Shown piece after piece: positions 47,151 to 59,965 of a stretch of DNA of 64,000 nt. The position numbers and the translations under genes were made by a program. Position 1 is the first letter of the stretch. Every line of letters begins with the position of its first letter. The notes under the pieces are model-generated. The model was not told the origin of the DNA. It searched no databases and was given only the letters and a program-made list of their open reading frames with translations. The DNA is from Spirodela intermedia. Its lineage: Eukaryota; Streptophyta; Magnoliopsida; Alismatales; Araceae. The DNA lies in the NCBI GenBank assembly GCA_902729315.2, contig LR746275.1, positions 2,326,501 to 2,390,500 on the forward strand. The letters run 5' to 3'.

Positions 47151-47345
47151 AGGGGTGGATCTTTGTTAGGGGGCTAGTAAGGAGATTTTGGTCAACTAGA
47201 TGGGGTTAAGGACTTTGGTGATCGCAACAAGTCAAGGAGAACCACAAATCTGATAATTGAGTGGTAGCATTTGGTGTGAGAGAGATGGGGCTCAGAGCCT
47301 ACTTGTTATACACCTAGAGACCTCACTCCAATCCTAAAGTTTTAT
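47150..47345 (-). pseudogene. Fragment of the ERS ethylene receptor exon 1
   Basis: About 195 bp aligns without large gaps to 43262-43470 of the intact ERS1 gene, in the same orientation (GAF domain, around residues 170-238). For example, GGGGTGGATCTTTGTTAGGG here corresponds to GGGGCGGATCCTCGCCAGGG in the gene, and GAGTGGTAGCATTTGGTGTG to GAGTGGTGGCAGACGGTGTG. Stops and frameshifts are present. Differences are mainly towards A/T. The fragment ends where AT-rich repeat DNA begins. Confidence 0.78.
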
Positions 47346-48159
47346 TGAGTTATGAATTAACTCAATATTATTTTAATTATTTATGAAGATTAATCTAAAA
47401 TTATCAAATAGATGATATAGAATGAAAATTGGATTAGAGATTGATGTCTTAAACAAGATTAAAGAGTCTAGATGATGAATACATATATTGAAGGGTATTT
47501 CAGCAATAAAACTAAGATGCATAATAATTAAATTTATGATCTGGACCATATGAAATATTTCATACCATTTCAATTCTATTCATAAATAAAAATATTATAA
47601 TATTTAAGTATAAATATAATAAAAATTATATACTAAGTAAATATTCCAACCTCTTACATATGATACTTGATTTTATGTATCAAATGTCTTTTTAAAAATT
47701 CTTATAACATAAGTGAGTGAATTACATTGTCCTAATAATGAGATAGATGAGTCTAACTTCCGCCACATAGCAACAAAGTAAGATTGTCTTTTGGCCATCA
47801 CTAAACATTCATTTCTCATTTGCCCCCTATTTCTTCTCTTTTCTTCATGTAATTGACCCATCCTTTCTACATGATTTGGTGTGTTTAGGGCAAGCCACTT
47901 ATTCCACTTGAAATATTCTAATCAGGCTTGTCTAAGGTAGGTCACTTCCCCCACTTGCAGAACTATCTTTCTGTCAATTTTCCTTGTAAGATCTTGATCT
48001 AGGATATGCATATTAGACTAATGAGAAATCTCAAGGGCAATACCTTGGATAGATGTTATAGAATTGTAGTAAAAGCAATTTGATTCATAACCATTAAATT
48101 CAAAGATAGAGATTCTCTTTGACTCATACTTGCCTGATCAACTTCTTGTGTTACTTTTA
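47346..48159. other. AT-rich repeat-like stretch
   Basis: Low-GC sequence with no supported frame. I could not match it to other parts of the window. Confidence 0.35.
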
Positions 48160-48600
48160 TCATAATATCATAATATATTTATCAATGCATATGAAATTAC
48201 CTCACATAGTTGTAGTGCTCTTACATGTTGAGAGATTTAGGAAGGGTGCTCTCAAACTTTATGAATCATATCCACACAAGAACTCTAGAAGGTTCTTCCC
48301 CAAAGGTGCAGTAGGAGGGACCACCTAAAAGATATCATAAATGTCTTCAATTATTCATGTTGCCCTACTCCATGCCATTTGAAAATCTAAGTATAACTCA
48401 CAACTAATGGTTTTTACCAAGATTTTTCCATCAATTTTTCTCTTTTTCTTTACTCATCCCTTATCTCTAATAGGATGAACTTTGGTAAATGAGAATTTTC
48501 CTACTAGGACATCTAACAATGGGGCCAACCATACTTCTATTTCTTCATTGGAGAACTGAAGGGAAGGTCATTCTCTCTTACTCCTTTGTTCTTGTGTTGT
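48160..48600 (-). repeat. Unknown tandem unit, copy 1 (X1)
   Basis: About 440 bp. The part to about 48300 matches 48610-48738, and the part from about 48300 to 48600 matches 52362-52670. The minus strand of both copies can be read with few stops as related peptides (SNEEIEVWLAPLLDVL here and SNEEIKVRPAPFSNVL in the other), so it may be a decayed coding exon of a transposon or gene. I do not recognise the family. Confidence 0.5.
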
Positions 48601-48738
48601 ATAAATTAATATCTTAACATTCTTATCAATGCATATGAATTTACCTAACATAGTTGTGATGCTTTAAAATGATGATAGATTTTAGAAGTGTACTCTTAAT
48701 CTTATGAATCATATTCACACAGAAATTATGAAAGATTT

Positions 48739-51700
48739 TGACATGGCTTGATCATTGTATAATAAATCACATAAATTTAAAATATATAAAACTAGAAAAT
48801 ACTAATTTTAGATATTTAATTTTTTTCTTAAAAATATATCAATTATAATCTGATAAAAGTATAAAAAATATTTAGAACTTTCCAAGTCAGCCATATGGAT
48901 GTAAGATAATATCAAGTCAAATTTTATAGTTTTCTCGAAGAATATATATTTTTATATTTTTTAAACTAAAATATCATAAAATATATATTTAAAAATAAAA
49001 AAATATGAAATTTGTGTGATGATGTCATGATGACATCAACACCCAAACAACAACAATTTAGATAGAAACATAGTTATGTCTAGTGATTATTACATAAATG
49101 ATTACATATGATTTAATTGATAAAATTAAGGTATGTAAATGTCAAATAAATTGTAATGGATTAAAGAAGAGTTTTGAAACTTAAATTCATAAAAAAAATA
49201 TAATTAATTCAAAAAATAATAAATTTTAACATAAAAAAAGAGTTTCCAACATTGTGGTAGTGATCACCATAATTCTAAGTATTCTCTTTGGAGATGATCT
49301 ATGAACAATACCCTCAACCTCAAAAGTTCTCTTTAGACGTGCTTGGTGTGGGCACTCTCTAGATTCTCATGTAAAATCTAGAAGGTGAAAATAGAGGTCA
49401 ATGAAGCATTTTTGATGACTTCTCTCTCAAAATAATAGAAGTTCGACAATGATAATACCTTTTTGGTTGACACCTAGTGAAACTAAGTTAGATAAAGATG
49501 AGGTGCATCTTATGGAGTTTTTTTTTCATGTCCATACAGTATGAAGAGGCTCATATTGCATTTGGTACACTCTAAAGAGGCTATTACTTGTCTCTTGATA
49601 GATCACCTTATTCTAGATGATGACATATTCATCGATCAATTAGAGATAATTTCATTTAGGAATTCATGACTTTTCCATTTGAAATCTCTAGTTAATTGCT
49701 AACAATAATCCACAAATATCGTTGATGAAGTTTTTATTGATGATCAAGTGCTTTTGGCAGCGAAATTATTGACAAACCTTCTACAAGAAAATCACAAAGT
49801 TAAAACATAATAAAGCCATAATTTTTGGTGTCAGTGAAATTAAAACCTCCATCAGTTGCTTGACTATGTGAAAAGGGTTCACTAATCACAACAATATCAT
49901 TAAAATAATGAGCACATTATTATGTTACCTTCTCTTAATGTGAGGATATTTTTAACATAATTTTTGTATTTTAGTCTCACATTAATTATTTCAAAGGTTT
50001 TGAGCTGAATATAATTGTTGACTTTATTTTACTTTAATGTGTCATCTCTCAAAAATATAATGCTATGACTCCTTAAGGAGAAGGCACTAATAAGTCTTCA
50101 TTATCATGAGTTAATAATTAATTAATAATATATTTTAAGCCTTAATTTATAATAAATATACTTATATTTATATTAAATTATAAAAAATGGTTTTAGTTTA
50201 TTGTTTTCTAATAATTATGTGATTTTATGCGAATTTATATAAATTTTATGATCATATTTTTGATAAAAATGAAGAGAAATAGAATAAAATAGAATAAAAT
50301 AGAATAAAATAAAAATAGAAAAAAAGAGGGACTCATTGACCAGTTAGGCCCACAAGCGAGTTGGAAGCACAGTCAAGTGGATTCACAAGCTAGATGCTTG
50401 AACGACTAAAGAACTTGTGGGGACATGTGTGCTTCACTTTTCTTCCATGTCACTGGTGGCCAATTGAGCATAAGACAAAGAGCAATCGTACACATGCAAG
50501 AAAGGAACACATTGATCACTAAATCTCATATTACTATATATTCATCTCAAAACTTGTCAAATAATCAATGTGGGACTAAATTAATTGTCACAACTTCTTA
50601 GAAGATTTTCAATGATTTTAATACTTTTAAAAATCTTTTGTTTATGAGAAAGAGCTATCATTATGACCTCACTTTATAAGAGTATTTGTGTACTTATTTT
50701 CAATCTATCTGATATAAGTGAGCAATCAACTTTATCTAATTAAATCATGATTTTTCTGCATATTGTTGATGAATGATTAAGTTGTCAAAATCATTCAATC
50801 ATTGACGAAAATCTCATCAACGTAATTTGCATAGAATTGTTACTAAAATTATCAAACAATTCTAGATAAAGTATTATGAATCTATAAAGTACATTATCTA
50901 TAATTGATTACTAAAATTAATTGATTAATAAAAGAGAACAATCGTTTATAAGACTTATCGCTACCTCTTGAGAATGTATTAGATGTGACAAAGAGACTCC
51001 TCTTGTTTTACATACATGAGGATGAAGTTTCTTAAGGTGCATTGGATCCACAGTTGTCATTTTTCTACTTTACTAAGTGACAATTGTTAAAGATGATTCA
51101 TCGATCTAATTTATTAATTTATAAACTTCACAATAAGATTTAGAAATTGTCTATGTCATCATTATCTAAGGAGAGTCTTTGAGATTGTAGATATTAAACA
51201 ATAATCTTTTCAAATACTAAAGATTCTAATACATCGTCATCGCGACATTAGAATTTTACTATTTTTAAATAGTTTAACTTACACCATCAAATTTTGGACA
51301 TCAAAATGAGATCTACTGAATACTCAAGTGATCCATGTCTAAAACAAATCTTTAAGATCATAGACATTATGAAATAAAATTTTAGCGATCACTATCATGA
51401 GGCAAAACCTCTACCTTTCTTATTTTTAACATATTTTTTATTTTATTTAGTGATATTTTATGTGATTTCAAAATTTGAAATTATTATTCATTCAATTATA
51501 ATTATTTTGACTTTTACACATCTTAATTTGATCAATTAATTCATCTATAATTACTTATGTAAGAATCACCAAATTGAACTCTATTTCTGTCCAATTTGTA
51601 TTTATTGAGCCGTTGACATCATCTTGACATCCACACTTTTATTTTTACTTTTTCATAAAATTTAAATATATTTTATCTTCATTATTTAGTCTAAAAATTA

Positions 51701-52350
51701 TATTCTTTATAAAAAAAATCCTAAAATACTACTAGAGATTATCGTGCATCTCTATTTTTGACTTAGAAATTACCCACTATTTTTAAGACTTTTATTAAAT
51801 TATAATTGATATATTTTTTAGAAATACTTCTAAATATCTAAAATTTAATATTTTATAGTTTTATGAATATTTAAATGTGTGTGATTTTTCATACAACAAC
51901 TAAGTCACATTAGGTCTCATGAAATCAAATAGTCCCTCCCCCCCACACACACACACATGTATCAACATTTTTTGCCCCATGCCCAATTGAGCCTCAGTGA
52001 CATAAAAAGTCGAATGACATGAATGTGCTCCATGCAGGTTCCTTCGCCACTTGAGCCTAGCTCATGGCTTCCCTGATTATGCTTTCTACGCGTGTTTATT
52101 ACCTCCCAAGTTAACTATTGAATGACAATTGACCAATGGGTCCACCTTTTTATTTTTATTTTTTTCTTTATTTTCATTTCAAAACATGAATATAAAAAGT
52201 ATAAAAAATTACATAATCAGTCAAAAAATTACATTAATGGCATAAAAACATTTTTTCTCAATTTAACATAAATATAAAACTATTTATCATGAGTTAATAT
52301 ACAAAATATATTATTAAGTAATATTAACTTATGATAATGAAGACTTATTT
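48739..52350 (+). mobile_element. Old solo LTR of the gypsy family, interrupted by a second copy
   Basis: Parts 48739-50087 and 51913-52350 align in order with the solo LTR at 53559-55259. The first starts TGACATGGCTTGATCATTG and the last ends ...GAAGACTTAT. Together they give about 1.8 kb. Between them lies a second LTR in opposite orientation. Across the break, CAATTGAGCCTCAGTGACAT (51984 on) corresponds to GATTGGCCACTAGTGACG of the intact copy, which shows continuity. The terminal CA is TT here, and I see no convincing target duplication, consistent with great age. Confidence 0.7.
50088..51912 (-). mobile_element. Second LTR of the same family, nested in the first, opposite orientation
   Basis: About 1825 bp. 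The plus strand begins TAATAAGTCTTCATTATCAT and ends ACTAAGTCACATTA, the reverse complement of the solo LTR ends (TGACATGACTTAGT... and ...AAGACTTATCA) with terminal decay. It also matches 1-325. The flanks GGCAC and GGTCT agree only partly, so the target duplication is decayed or was never clean. Confidence 0.7.
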
Positions 52351-52680
52351 TCTCTCTAATGGTGAAGTAAGAGGACTACCTAAAAGATTTCATAAATGTC
52401 TTTAATTGTCCACGTCTCCTTACTTCATGTCATTTAAAAATCTCTCTAATTCCAATTTAATAATAACATGCCTTAGCTCTTACAAAAAAGTTCCCATCAA
52501 ATTTTTCTATTTTTCTAACTCATCCCTTAGCTCAAATAGGTTATGCTTGGGGGACAAGAATTTTTCAATCAAGACATTTGAAAATGGGGCTGGCCTTACT
52601 TTTATTTCTTCATTGGAGAGCTGAATGAGAGTTCCTTGGGAAGAAGTATCCTTTGTCTTTGTGTTATCTCATTGAGAGTT

Positions 52681-53558
52681 TCCCCCTGCTTCACTTGGCA
52701 ATTAGATTTCAGGTCTCTTCTCGTCTCTTCTTTTTTTACTCCAAATCTTTGAAAATGGAGTAAGACACTCCATTACCTCATATTTCATACTAATGAACTT
52801 AGTTTTCAAATGACTCGACTTGTTCTAAAGATGGTCATTTGTCATTTACCTTGGACTATCTTTGTTGACTCCTACCATCATTTGTGATTTACCTCATTCT
52901 AACTTCGATCTACATGAAACATATTGGAGCTTCCTTCATAATTGATTTAGTATATAGCCAAAAGTGTATTTTTGAACTTCTACCTTAGGGGAGGAAGCTT
53001 CATCTTTGCTTACTCTTAGTTCCACATTCTCTTCCTCTTCATCGTTATGCCTACTTTAAGAGCTCCTTTGGAGAAGCTCTTCATTCTAGAGTGAGTGTTC
53101 AAAGGGTTCTTATGATTTTCCTTCATCCTATTGGTTGTTGAATCTTGAATCTCTTTCTTTTCATGGTTCTCACTTCTATTGGGAACCCTTTTCACAAGGG
53201 ACTCCCAGCCATCCCACAAGGTCATGGATGGGAGGGGGAGCTCCCCTCCCCCTCCCCTTCCCCTCCCCCCAAAAAAAAATTGTAAGAGCAAATGAGAACT
53301 CTAGGAGAGAGAAAATATGGGCATGAATGAAGAGTTCAAATGTCTTTATTGATATAGGCATGTGAGTAACCATTAGAAACATCTTTTGATGAGGATTTTG
53401 AATGTAATAAGTTTTAGACAAAAATATTCAGATGTATGATTTAATGAATTCATAAGATCATTCAACACATAGTTTTACTTAAGGGTAAAATAATCTAGAA
53501 ATTTAACACATATAAGAAGAAATATTTTTACTTCATAAAATATGTTAAATACATAAGT
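52681..53558. other. AT-rich spacer between LTRs
   Basis: No supported frame. A C-rich tract with CCCCTCCCC repeats and poly-A lies near 53233-53280. The sequence may continue the unit X host, but I could not assign it. Confidence 0.35.
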
Positions 53559-55259
53559 GACATGACTTAGTCATTGTATAGTAAATCATGTAAATTTAAA
53601 TTTTATAAAATTATAAAATATTCATTTCTAGATATTTAGAAGTATTTCTAAATAAATATATCAATTATACTTTAATAAAATTCCAAAAAATACTGAATTT
53701 TTTCAAAATGATCATAAGGATGTAATATAATATCGGGTAATATTTCAAAAAAAAAAAATAAAGAATTAGATTTTTTATAAATTTTTTACTTATAAATAAA
53801 AATAAAATATATTTAAAATTCACAACAAAGGAAAATAAGAGTGTAGATGTCAAAATGATGTCAACACTCGACGAACACGAATCAAAAAAAAATAAAATTT
53901 CATTCGATAATTCTTACATAAGTGATTACAAATGATTTAATTGGTTAAATGAAGATTTATAAAAGTAAGAAGAATTGTAATTGAATGAAAAATATTTTGA
54001 AAATTTTAAATCACACATAAATCATGATTAAATAAAGTAAAAAAAAAATTAAAAGCAAGAAAGGCAAAGTTCTGACGTCACAGTAGTAATACATTGACGA
54101 TTTACTAAAATCTTGGGCATTTAAGAAGATTATGCAGTGTCCACAGCCTCAAAGGCTTTTCGTAGATAGATAACATGAGAAATCTTTAGATCTTCTTGTG
54201 AAATCTAGAGATCAATAAAATAGGTCGTCAAATTATCTCCGATGACTGTCACCTAATAGAGTAAAAAAATAACAACTTTGCAACTCTCTGGTGACTATCA
54301 AATTATCTCTAGTGATTAAAGAGCTTCTTCTTCAAGTCCAAGTAGCAAGAGTAGACTCTTCATCACACTTGGTATCTCTCAAGAGATGGTGACTCATATT
54401 CAGATAAATCATCATCTTCTCGACGACGACTTGTTCGTCAATTAATTAGAGATGATTTACTTGATGGATTCACAATCCTTTTGTCATGAATCATTCAATA
54501 ATTTTAGTAACAATGCTCTACAAATCATGTTGATGAGATTTTCACTAATGATTAAGTAATTTGATGGCTTAATCTTTCACCGACGATCTACAAAAAAATC
54601 ATGATTTTATTAGATAGAAAGAAAGAAGTTTTAGCTCTAAAAAGATTCAAATCCACATCAATCACCCGCCTGCATGAGAAAGAGTGAATAAGTACTCAAA
54701 AACTCTTATATAGTGACATCATCATGGTATATTGTTATAAATAAGAGATATTTTAGCTATTAAAATTATTAAAAATATTTCAGAAAGGTGTGACTGCCGA
54801 TTTAGTTTCACATCAATTATACGCCGAATGTTGAGATAAATATACTGTAATATCACATTTAAAAGTAATGAGTCATTTTCTTGCATGTGTATGACCACTC
54901 CTTATCTCACGTTTGATTGGCCACTAGTGACGTGGAAGGGGAGTGATGCACACGTGGCCCCATCAGTCTATAGCTACTTGAGCTCCTGCTCATGGCTATG
55001 CCCCGACTATGCTTCCAACCCACTTACAGGCCTAGCTGGTCAGTGAGGCCCCCACTTTTTTATCTTTTTTTTAATATATCAAAAATAAGATTATAAAAAT
55101 CATAAATTTACATAAAATCACATAATTAACCAAAATTCACATTAACTAATTAAAAAATATTTTTCACAATTTAACATAAATATAAGTCTATTTATTATGA
55201 GTTAAGACTAAAACTATATTATTTATTAATTATTAACTCATGATAATAAAGACTTATCA
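53559..55259 (+). mobile_element. Solo LTR with ATAAG target duplication
   Basis: 1701 bp, beginning TGACATGACTTAGTCATTG and ending AAGACTTATCA. It is flanked by ATAAG at 53554-53558 and ATAAG at 55260-55264. No internal retroelement sequence adjoins it, so it is a solo LTR left by recombination between two LTRs. It defines the LTR family of the other copies at 1-325, 48739-52350 and 50088-51912. Confidence 0.85.
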
Positions 55260-56899
55260 ATAAGTTTACAATTAGATAATAAAATATATTTTTATTTATA
55301 AATTTTGAATTAAATTTTAAAATAGTAAAAGAGTTATGATTTTTATATGTGGTGTGATTATTTTTCTATATTTTTTAAAACCTATGTGTAGCCTACTAAG
55401 TAAAAGAGTTCAATTGTCACACCATAAGCTTTTTAGATCTAAGATTGGTGGAGTGAATCTCTATCAATAGTAGACATACCAAGCAATGGTTATCTTGTCA
55501 CAAAGTAGATATAATGAAGACATAAAAGGACTTTCAAGTGGCCTAGATCGTGGCATATCAACGTAAAAATGGAGAAGTCCTAAGAGAGATCTCCTCAATA
55601 TATGGAGAGGAGATTCGAGTGTGAAATGGGGAAAGAGCGCTTTCCCTTACACCTCCTCGTATATTCTATGAGAGAAAATACAAGTTATACCTAGATGAAG
55701 AAGTCTTCTCCATGACTTGAAGAGGCTGCATGGTGTTGGGGAAGACGACCAATAATGGTCATGGTAGAAACTTAAGGTTGGTCAACCTTGACCACGTGAC
55801 ATTAGTGTTATACTTGATAAGGACCAAAAGGGGGAGTCCAACCTCACTATAAAAGGGGGAAATTTTCACAACTATACTTGATAAGTAGAAGTTATATAAA
55901 TTTCAAATGGTGTTGATTCCCTCATATTGTGTTTTTCTTCTCCATCACATCATCTCAAATCTCGAAAACCCAAGGGCAAAATCAAATTGGTTCAAGAAAC
56001 TTATGCAAGTCAATAAGAATGACACCTCTTTTATCAGCCCAACACCTCTCAAATCCTTCAATAATTTAAGGTGCATCAAACGACATGTTGAACTCAACAA
56101 TAGCTCCATTTTATATAGACTACTTGTTTGTTTGTGATGTGTTGTATGTAGACTAATTGAGACACATGTAATATGTCAACAACACAATCACGTGGTTATT
56201 GAAGCACTTATGAAGAACATGCAATAGGAAGAACCAAGGCTACTAGAGTTAGGATTATAAGTAAAGTGATCACAAGCTAATGGTCTAGTGATATAAATGG
56301 TTGATATTTTCAAGTGTATTCTATTAGTAGATTAGTAGAACCAAGGTAGATTTTTCAAAAGCAAATGTGGGCTAAAGAAGTTTGGCCAAATCATTCTAAA
56401 ATCTTATCTCCACATTATTTTTTATTTATATCATATTTATATATTAATTTATAAAGATAACTAAAATATTAAGATTTGAAATAATATTTAAAATAATACA
56501 TTTATTAGACTTAATTATAATGAAAACTAATAAATAATTTGCTACCCCTCTTGATTTATCTGACCATCTACGGATCAACACTAATTGAGTTGATCATGAT
56601 GGTTGATAACATGTTATTCTTAAAGATAAAAATGTCAAATCTTAATATTATTTCATAAATAAAATAATATAAAATTAAGACATTTATAATGATATCAATT
56701 TATAGCAAAATGTTATATTTTTATTAAATTTTGGTGATTAACTATTTGTTTTTCTATATTCAATATACAAATGATATTTTAGCTATGAGCATAAGAGAAT
56801 TTAGTCTTAATATATTTGTGAGATAGCCCTAGGTCATCATGTCCCCCTCCACTGCAGCAAAATTTTTAGATAAATATTTTTCATGCATCACTTTGCTCG
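55260..56899. other. AT-rich repeat DNA without recognised genes
   Basis: Low-GC sequence. A 76-codon frame at 55907-56137 shows no known domain. The area around 55430-55870 is of somewhat higher complexity and may be a further mobile element, but no termini were found. Confidence 0.3.
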
Positions 56900-57824
56900 A
56901 AAAGAATCTTATCTCCTCTCTCTCTCTCTCTCTCACACACACAATATTTTCCAGTGTGGTGGGCAGAAAATCATTCCCCACCTTTATTTCAACATTTTAG
57001 ATCTTTAGTTTCTAAGGCTTTGATTAGTTTTTGTGAATTTCTTGTTCTCCCTTTCACTCTCTTCACAAGTGAGAAACATGAGTTTTTTGTTTTTATTTCA
57101 TTTTCGGTGTGTTATTTCCTTCCTTTCCTCCTGCTTATCTATTGTCTATTAGTTTTTTCATGTTCCTAACCTCTCATGTAATTGCTTTGACACTCTCCAA
57201 TCCCTTCGTTATCAACCTTTTATTTTCTCTCTTGAGCTGATGTTCTCTCCCATTTGTCAGTTTTCCCTTTTCTATTCAGTCTTTCTCTCTTTGCCCTCTT
57301 TCCTTCCCTTCTTTTTCTTGTTTTCTCATTAGACATTAATTTTTTATTTTTTAATCATTTTTCGTCATTTTTATTCACCAAAAATCAGGATTTTTCTCAC
57401 GTTGGCTAGAAACTTCTCTCCGATGTGAGTTCTTCTATTTTCTGGCGAATTTTCTCCTTTTCTGAATCATTTTCCATCTTCATCATCCGTCCAATCTTTT
57501 TCTTAATTATTTTCTTTTGGTTTTAGTCGAGTTTTCATTCTATTTCTCCTTTCGCGCACAAGAAATATCGAGTTTTTCAGCATTTCCTTCTCCCTAACGG
57601 AGACTCTTCCGCCGGCGAGCTTTTCTCTCCTCTGACCTTTTTCCGTCCTTTTCGGACGATTTTTCTCTCCTCACCCTTATCTTCCTCTTTTTCATTGTTT
57701 TTCTTGATTTCTTCTCCCTTTTTGCCAAAAATCTTTCCCGCCGGCGAAACCTGCCTTTCATGAATGAGAACTCTCGCTCTCGATCGTAACTTTCTTTTTT
57801 ATATTTCTATATAAATATATACAT

Positions 57825-57881
<57 letters not shown>

Positions 57882-57900
57882 TTGGTCATCTCTCCCCTCT
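56900..57900. other. Pyrimidine-rich kilobase ending in a (CT)n microsatellite
   Basis: The plus strand is dominated by T and C (TTTTCTCTCC, CCTTTC and similar), with CCGCCGGCGA-type islands near 57611 and 57735, and ends in (CT)n at 57829-57878. It is just upstream of the duplicated block. It could be a retrotransposon leader or a promoter-proximal tract. No frame is supported. Confidence 0.35.
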
Positions 57901-58249
57901 TCTCTTGTCACACGGTTCATGTCTCCTCTCTCTCTCTATAGCACAAATGTGCATTTTTATAGCGTTAGTGAGTTATTGTGACGTCATCAACTTGCCCGAG
58001 ATAGTGGAGATATATCTTAAACCCCTAGTTTCTATTTTTATTTTTTTATGTTTATATTTATTTAGAAATAAATAATTCATCTTACATAATTTTACTTCTT
58101 ATTTTATAAATTATTTACTTTTGTAGAACGCAATATTTACATTAAAAATAAATCAAATCATCCATGTGAATTTTGACTTAATTTCACTCGATATTTCATA
58201 ATTATATATTAATAATTCAATCATAAACCAGACACATAATAAAAGAAGG

Positions 58250-59960
58250 AAGGGTTGCATACTCAGTCAACCAATCACAGGAGAGTCACCTCTTGGGGAT
58301 TGGTTTATCTTCACCGCATGGTTATCTTATCCCACCAACATTCATTTTGTCGTTGGCCAATGAGGTCAATGTCAGTTGAATATCGTTGGCTTATCATATC
58401 CCAAAATATCAACCTCGGTATCCAATGGGTCGTGGGTTTTTTTGTAAATTTCCACATATTTCATACTTATATTTATTATGCACACATTCTATCTAATTGT
58501 TGAATACCTTCGTGCAAATCCTTCATGACTTTCTCTGTCGTACCTAGTAGAGAGGAGGGGATGAGATTAATGAAGATGGCTATTTATCTATCCACCCCCA
58601 TGGCTGAAATGTATCTCCCTCTAAAGTTATACATATTATAGATATGTACATTAATAATTACGTGGTTATCTTCTCAAGGAATTTCTCAGTCAGTACGCTT
58701 CCGAATCGTGGAATATTTTATCGAAAAAGTATGCCCTACTGCATTTAAGTAATAAATAGGGGGGCTTATTTAAAATTCCACCCCGAATGGTCCACGGTCG
58801 GCTCCCATTCGGCAATTGGGCTCAATTGGGCCCGTCAAGGAATTGAATAATGTCGTTGGACGGCAGCCAGTCACGTTCCCCGTGGGAACAAGCACCGTGG
58901 TTCCGGATGAAGTAGACCACGACATTTGGGGGGCGTTTCCATAATTATCACGTTCCACGTGTTCCCTTGGCAGAGGAATTGCGATCAGCCGAGCTGGCAA
59001 GGTACCCCGTTGACTGGGTCCGAGCACCTAGCTCGGGAGCTGACCTGGGTGGTGGCCCATTACTGACGATCATGGGTTTAAGAAATGAGCCAATATGTCA
59101 GTAACTTTGGTCTGGCACGGACCGACCCGGCTGAACTTTTGAATATTTTTTAGTAATTATAATAATGATAAAGATCAACGTCTACGAGATGAACAGTTCA
59201 CAAATTGGTCGGTTGACTTTTGTGATGAACATATCTATTCGACTGCAGGATGTTCGAGAAACCGACGATTTGAATGAAACCTTATTGTAGTTGAACAAAG
59301 TTTTCAGGGTAATTATTGAATGCTATTCGAACCCGTTCTTTTTTCATTCATCTCAGCATTTCTAATGGAAGCTACTAATCTCAGCTCCTTAGTTTTATAT
59401 AACAAACGTGTTTATTTTATTCATAAATTAAAGTATGTGATTCGGTCACAATCAACTATTTTATTTTATCTATTTCTGACATTTTGACTTACTCTATCAT
59501 AGTTTCGTCTACTAGTCTAATTCTTCCGAAGCTAATGATAATGAGATCAAAGGCGACCTCATTTTATAGCAATATTAATTAATCGTTAATGTTTATAGGA
59601 TGATCTATTAATTAATCTAATAGATAATATTCGATGTCAAGATCTCGAGAAAGCTCTTAATCATTCCGCAATGACCCACGTTGAGCAAGGCGAAGAAGAG
59701 ATGGGGTTCGTCTCTGAGCGTTCGGATTGCCGTATTAGGGAACAAAATGAAGTATACTAAGGGGTTCTGATTAAGTAAGTAGGAAATCTCATCTGGACGA
59801 TGATCAGAGATCCGAGTTCTCGGTTAGCATGCCGGAAAGTCTAGCAGAAGGAGAAGAAGAAGAGGAAGAAGAGAGCTTCTGAGGTAGAGCAGCCTCTTTG
59901 AAAGTAGAGGGGCACCCACCATCATCTTCGACTCCTCCAGATCGGAAACCCTAGATTTTA
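58250..59960. repeat. Duplicated block, copy 2 non-coding part (D2)
   Basis: Direct-orientation partner of 44990-46765 (see matches there), about 13.2 kb away. It runs straight into the intact unknown gene on the minus strand, so it contains the 3' flank of that gene. Confidence 0.8.
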
Positions 59961-59965
59961 GAAGC

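Larger units (their letters stand above)
48610..52680 (-). repeat. Unknown tandem unit, copy 2 (X2), split by LTR insertions
   Basis: The unit starts at 48610-48738, is interrupted by the nested LTRs at 48739-52350, and resumes at 52351-52680. Joined, it parallels X1 in order. The two copies are neighbours, so X was duplicated in tandem before the LTR arrived. Confidence 0.5.

Noticed and set aside
50083-51917. Target duplication GGCAC/GGTCT for the nested LTR
   Set aside because: Only two of five bases agree; the insertion is supported by sequence continuity of the host LTR, not by this.
55907-56137. 76-codon frame in AT-rich DNA
   Set aside because: No domain, no splice context, and the length is expected by chance in this area.
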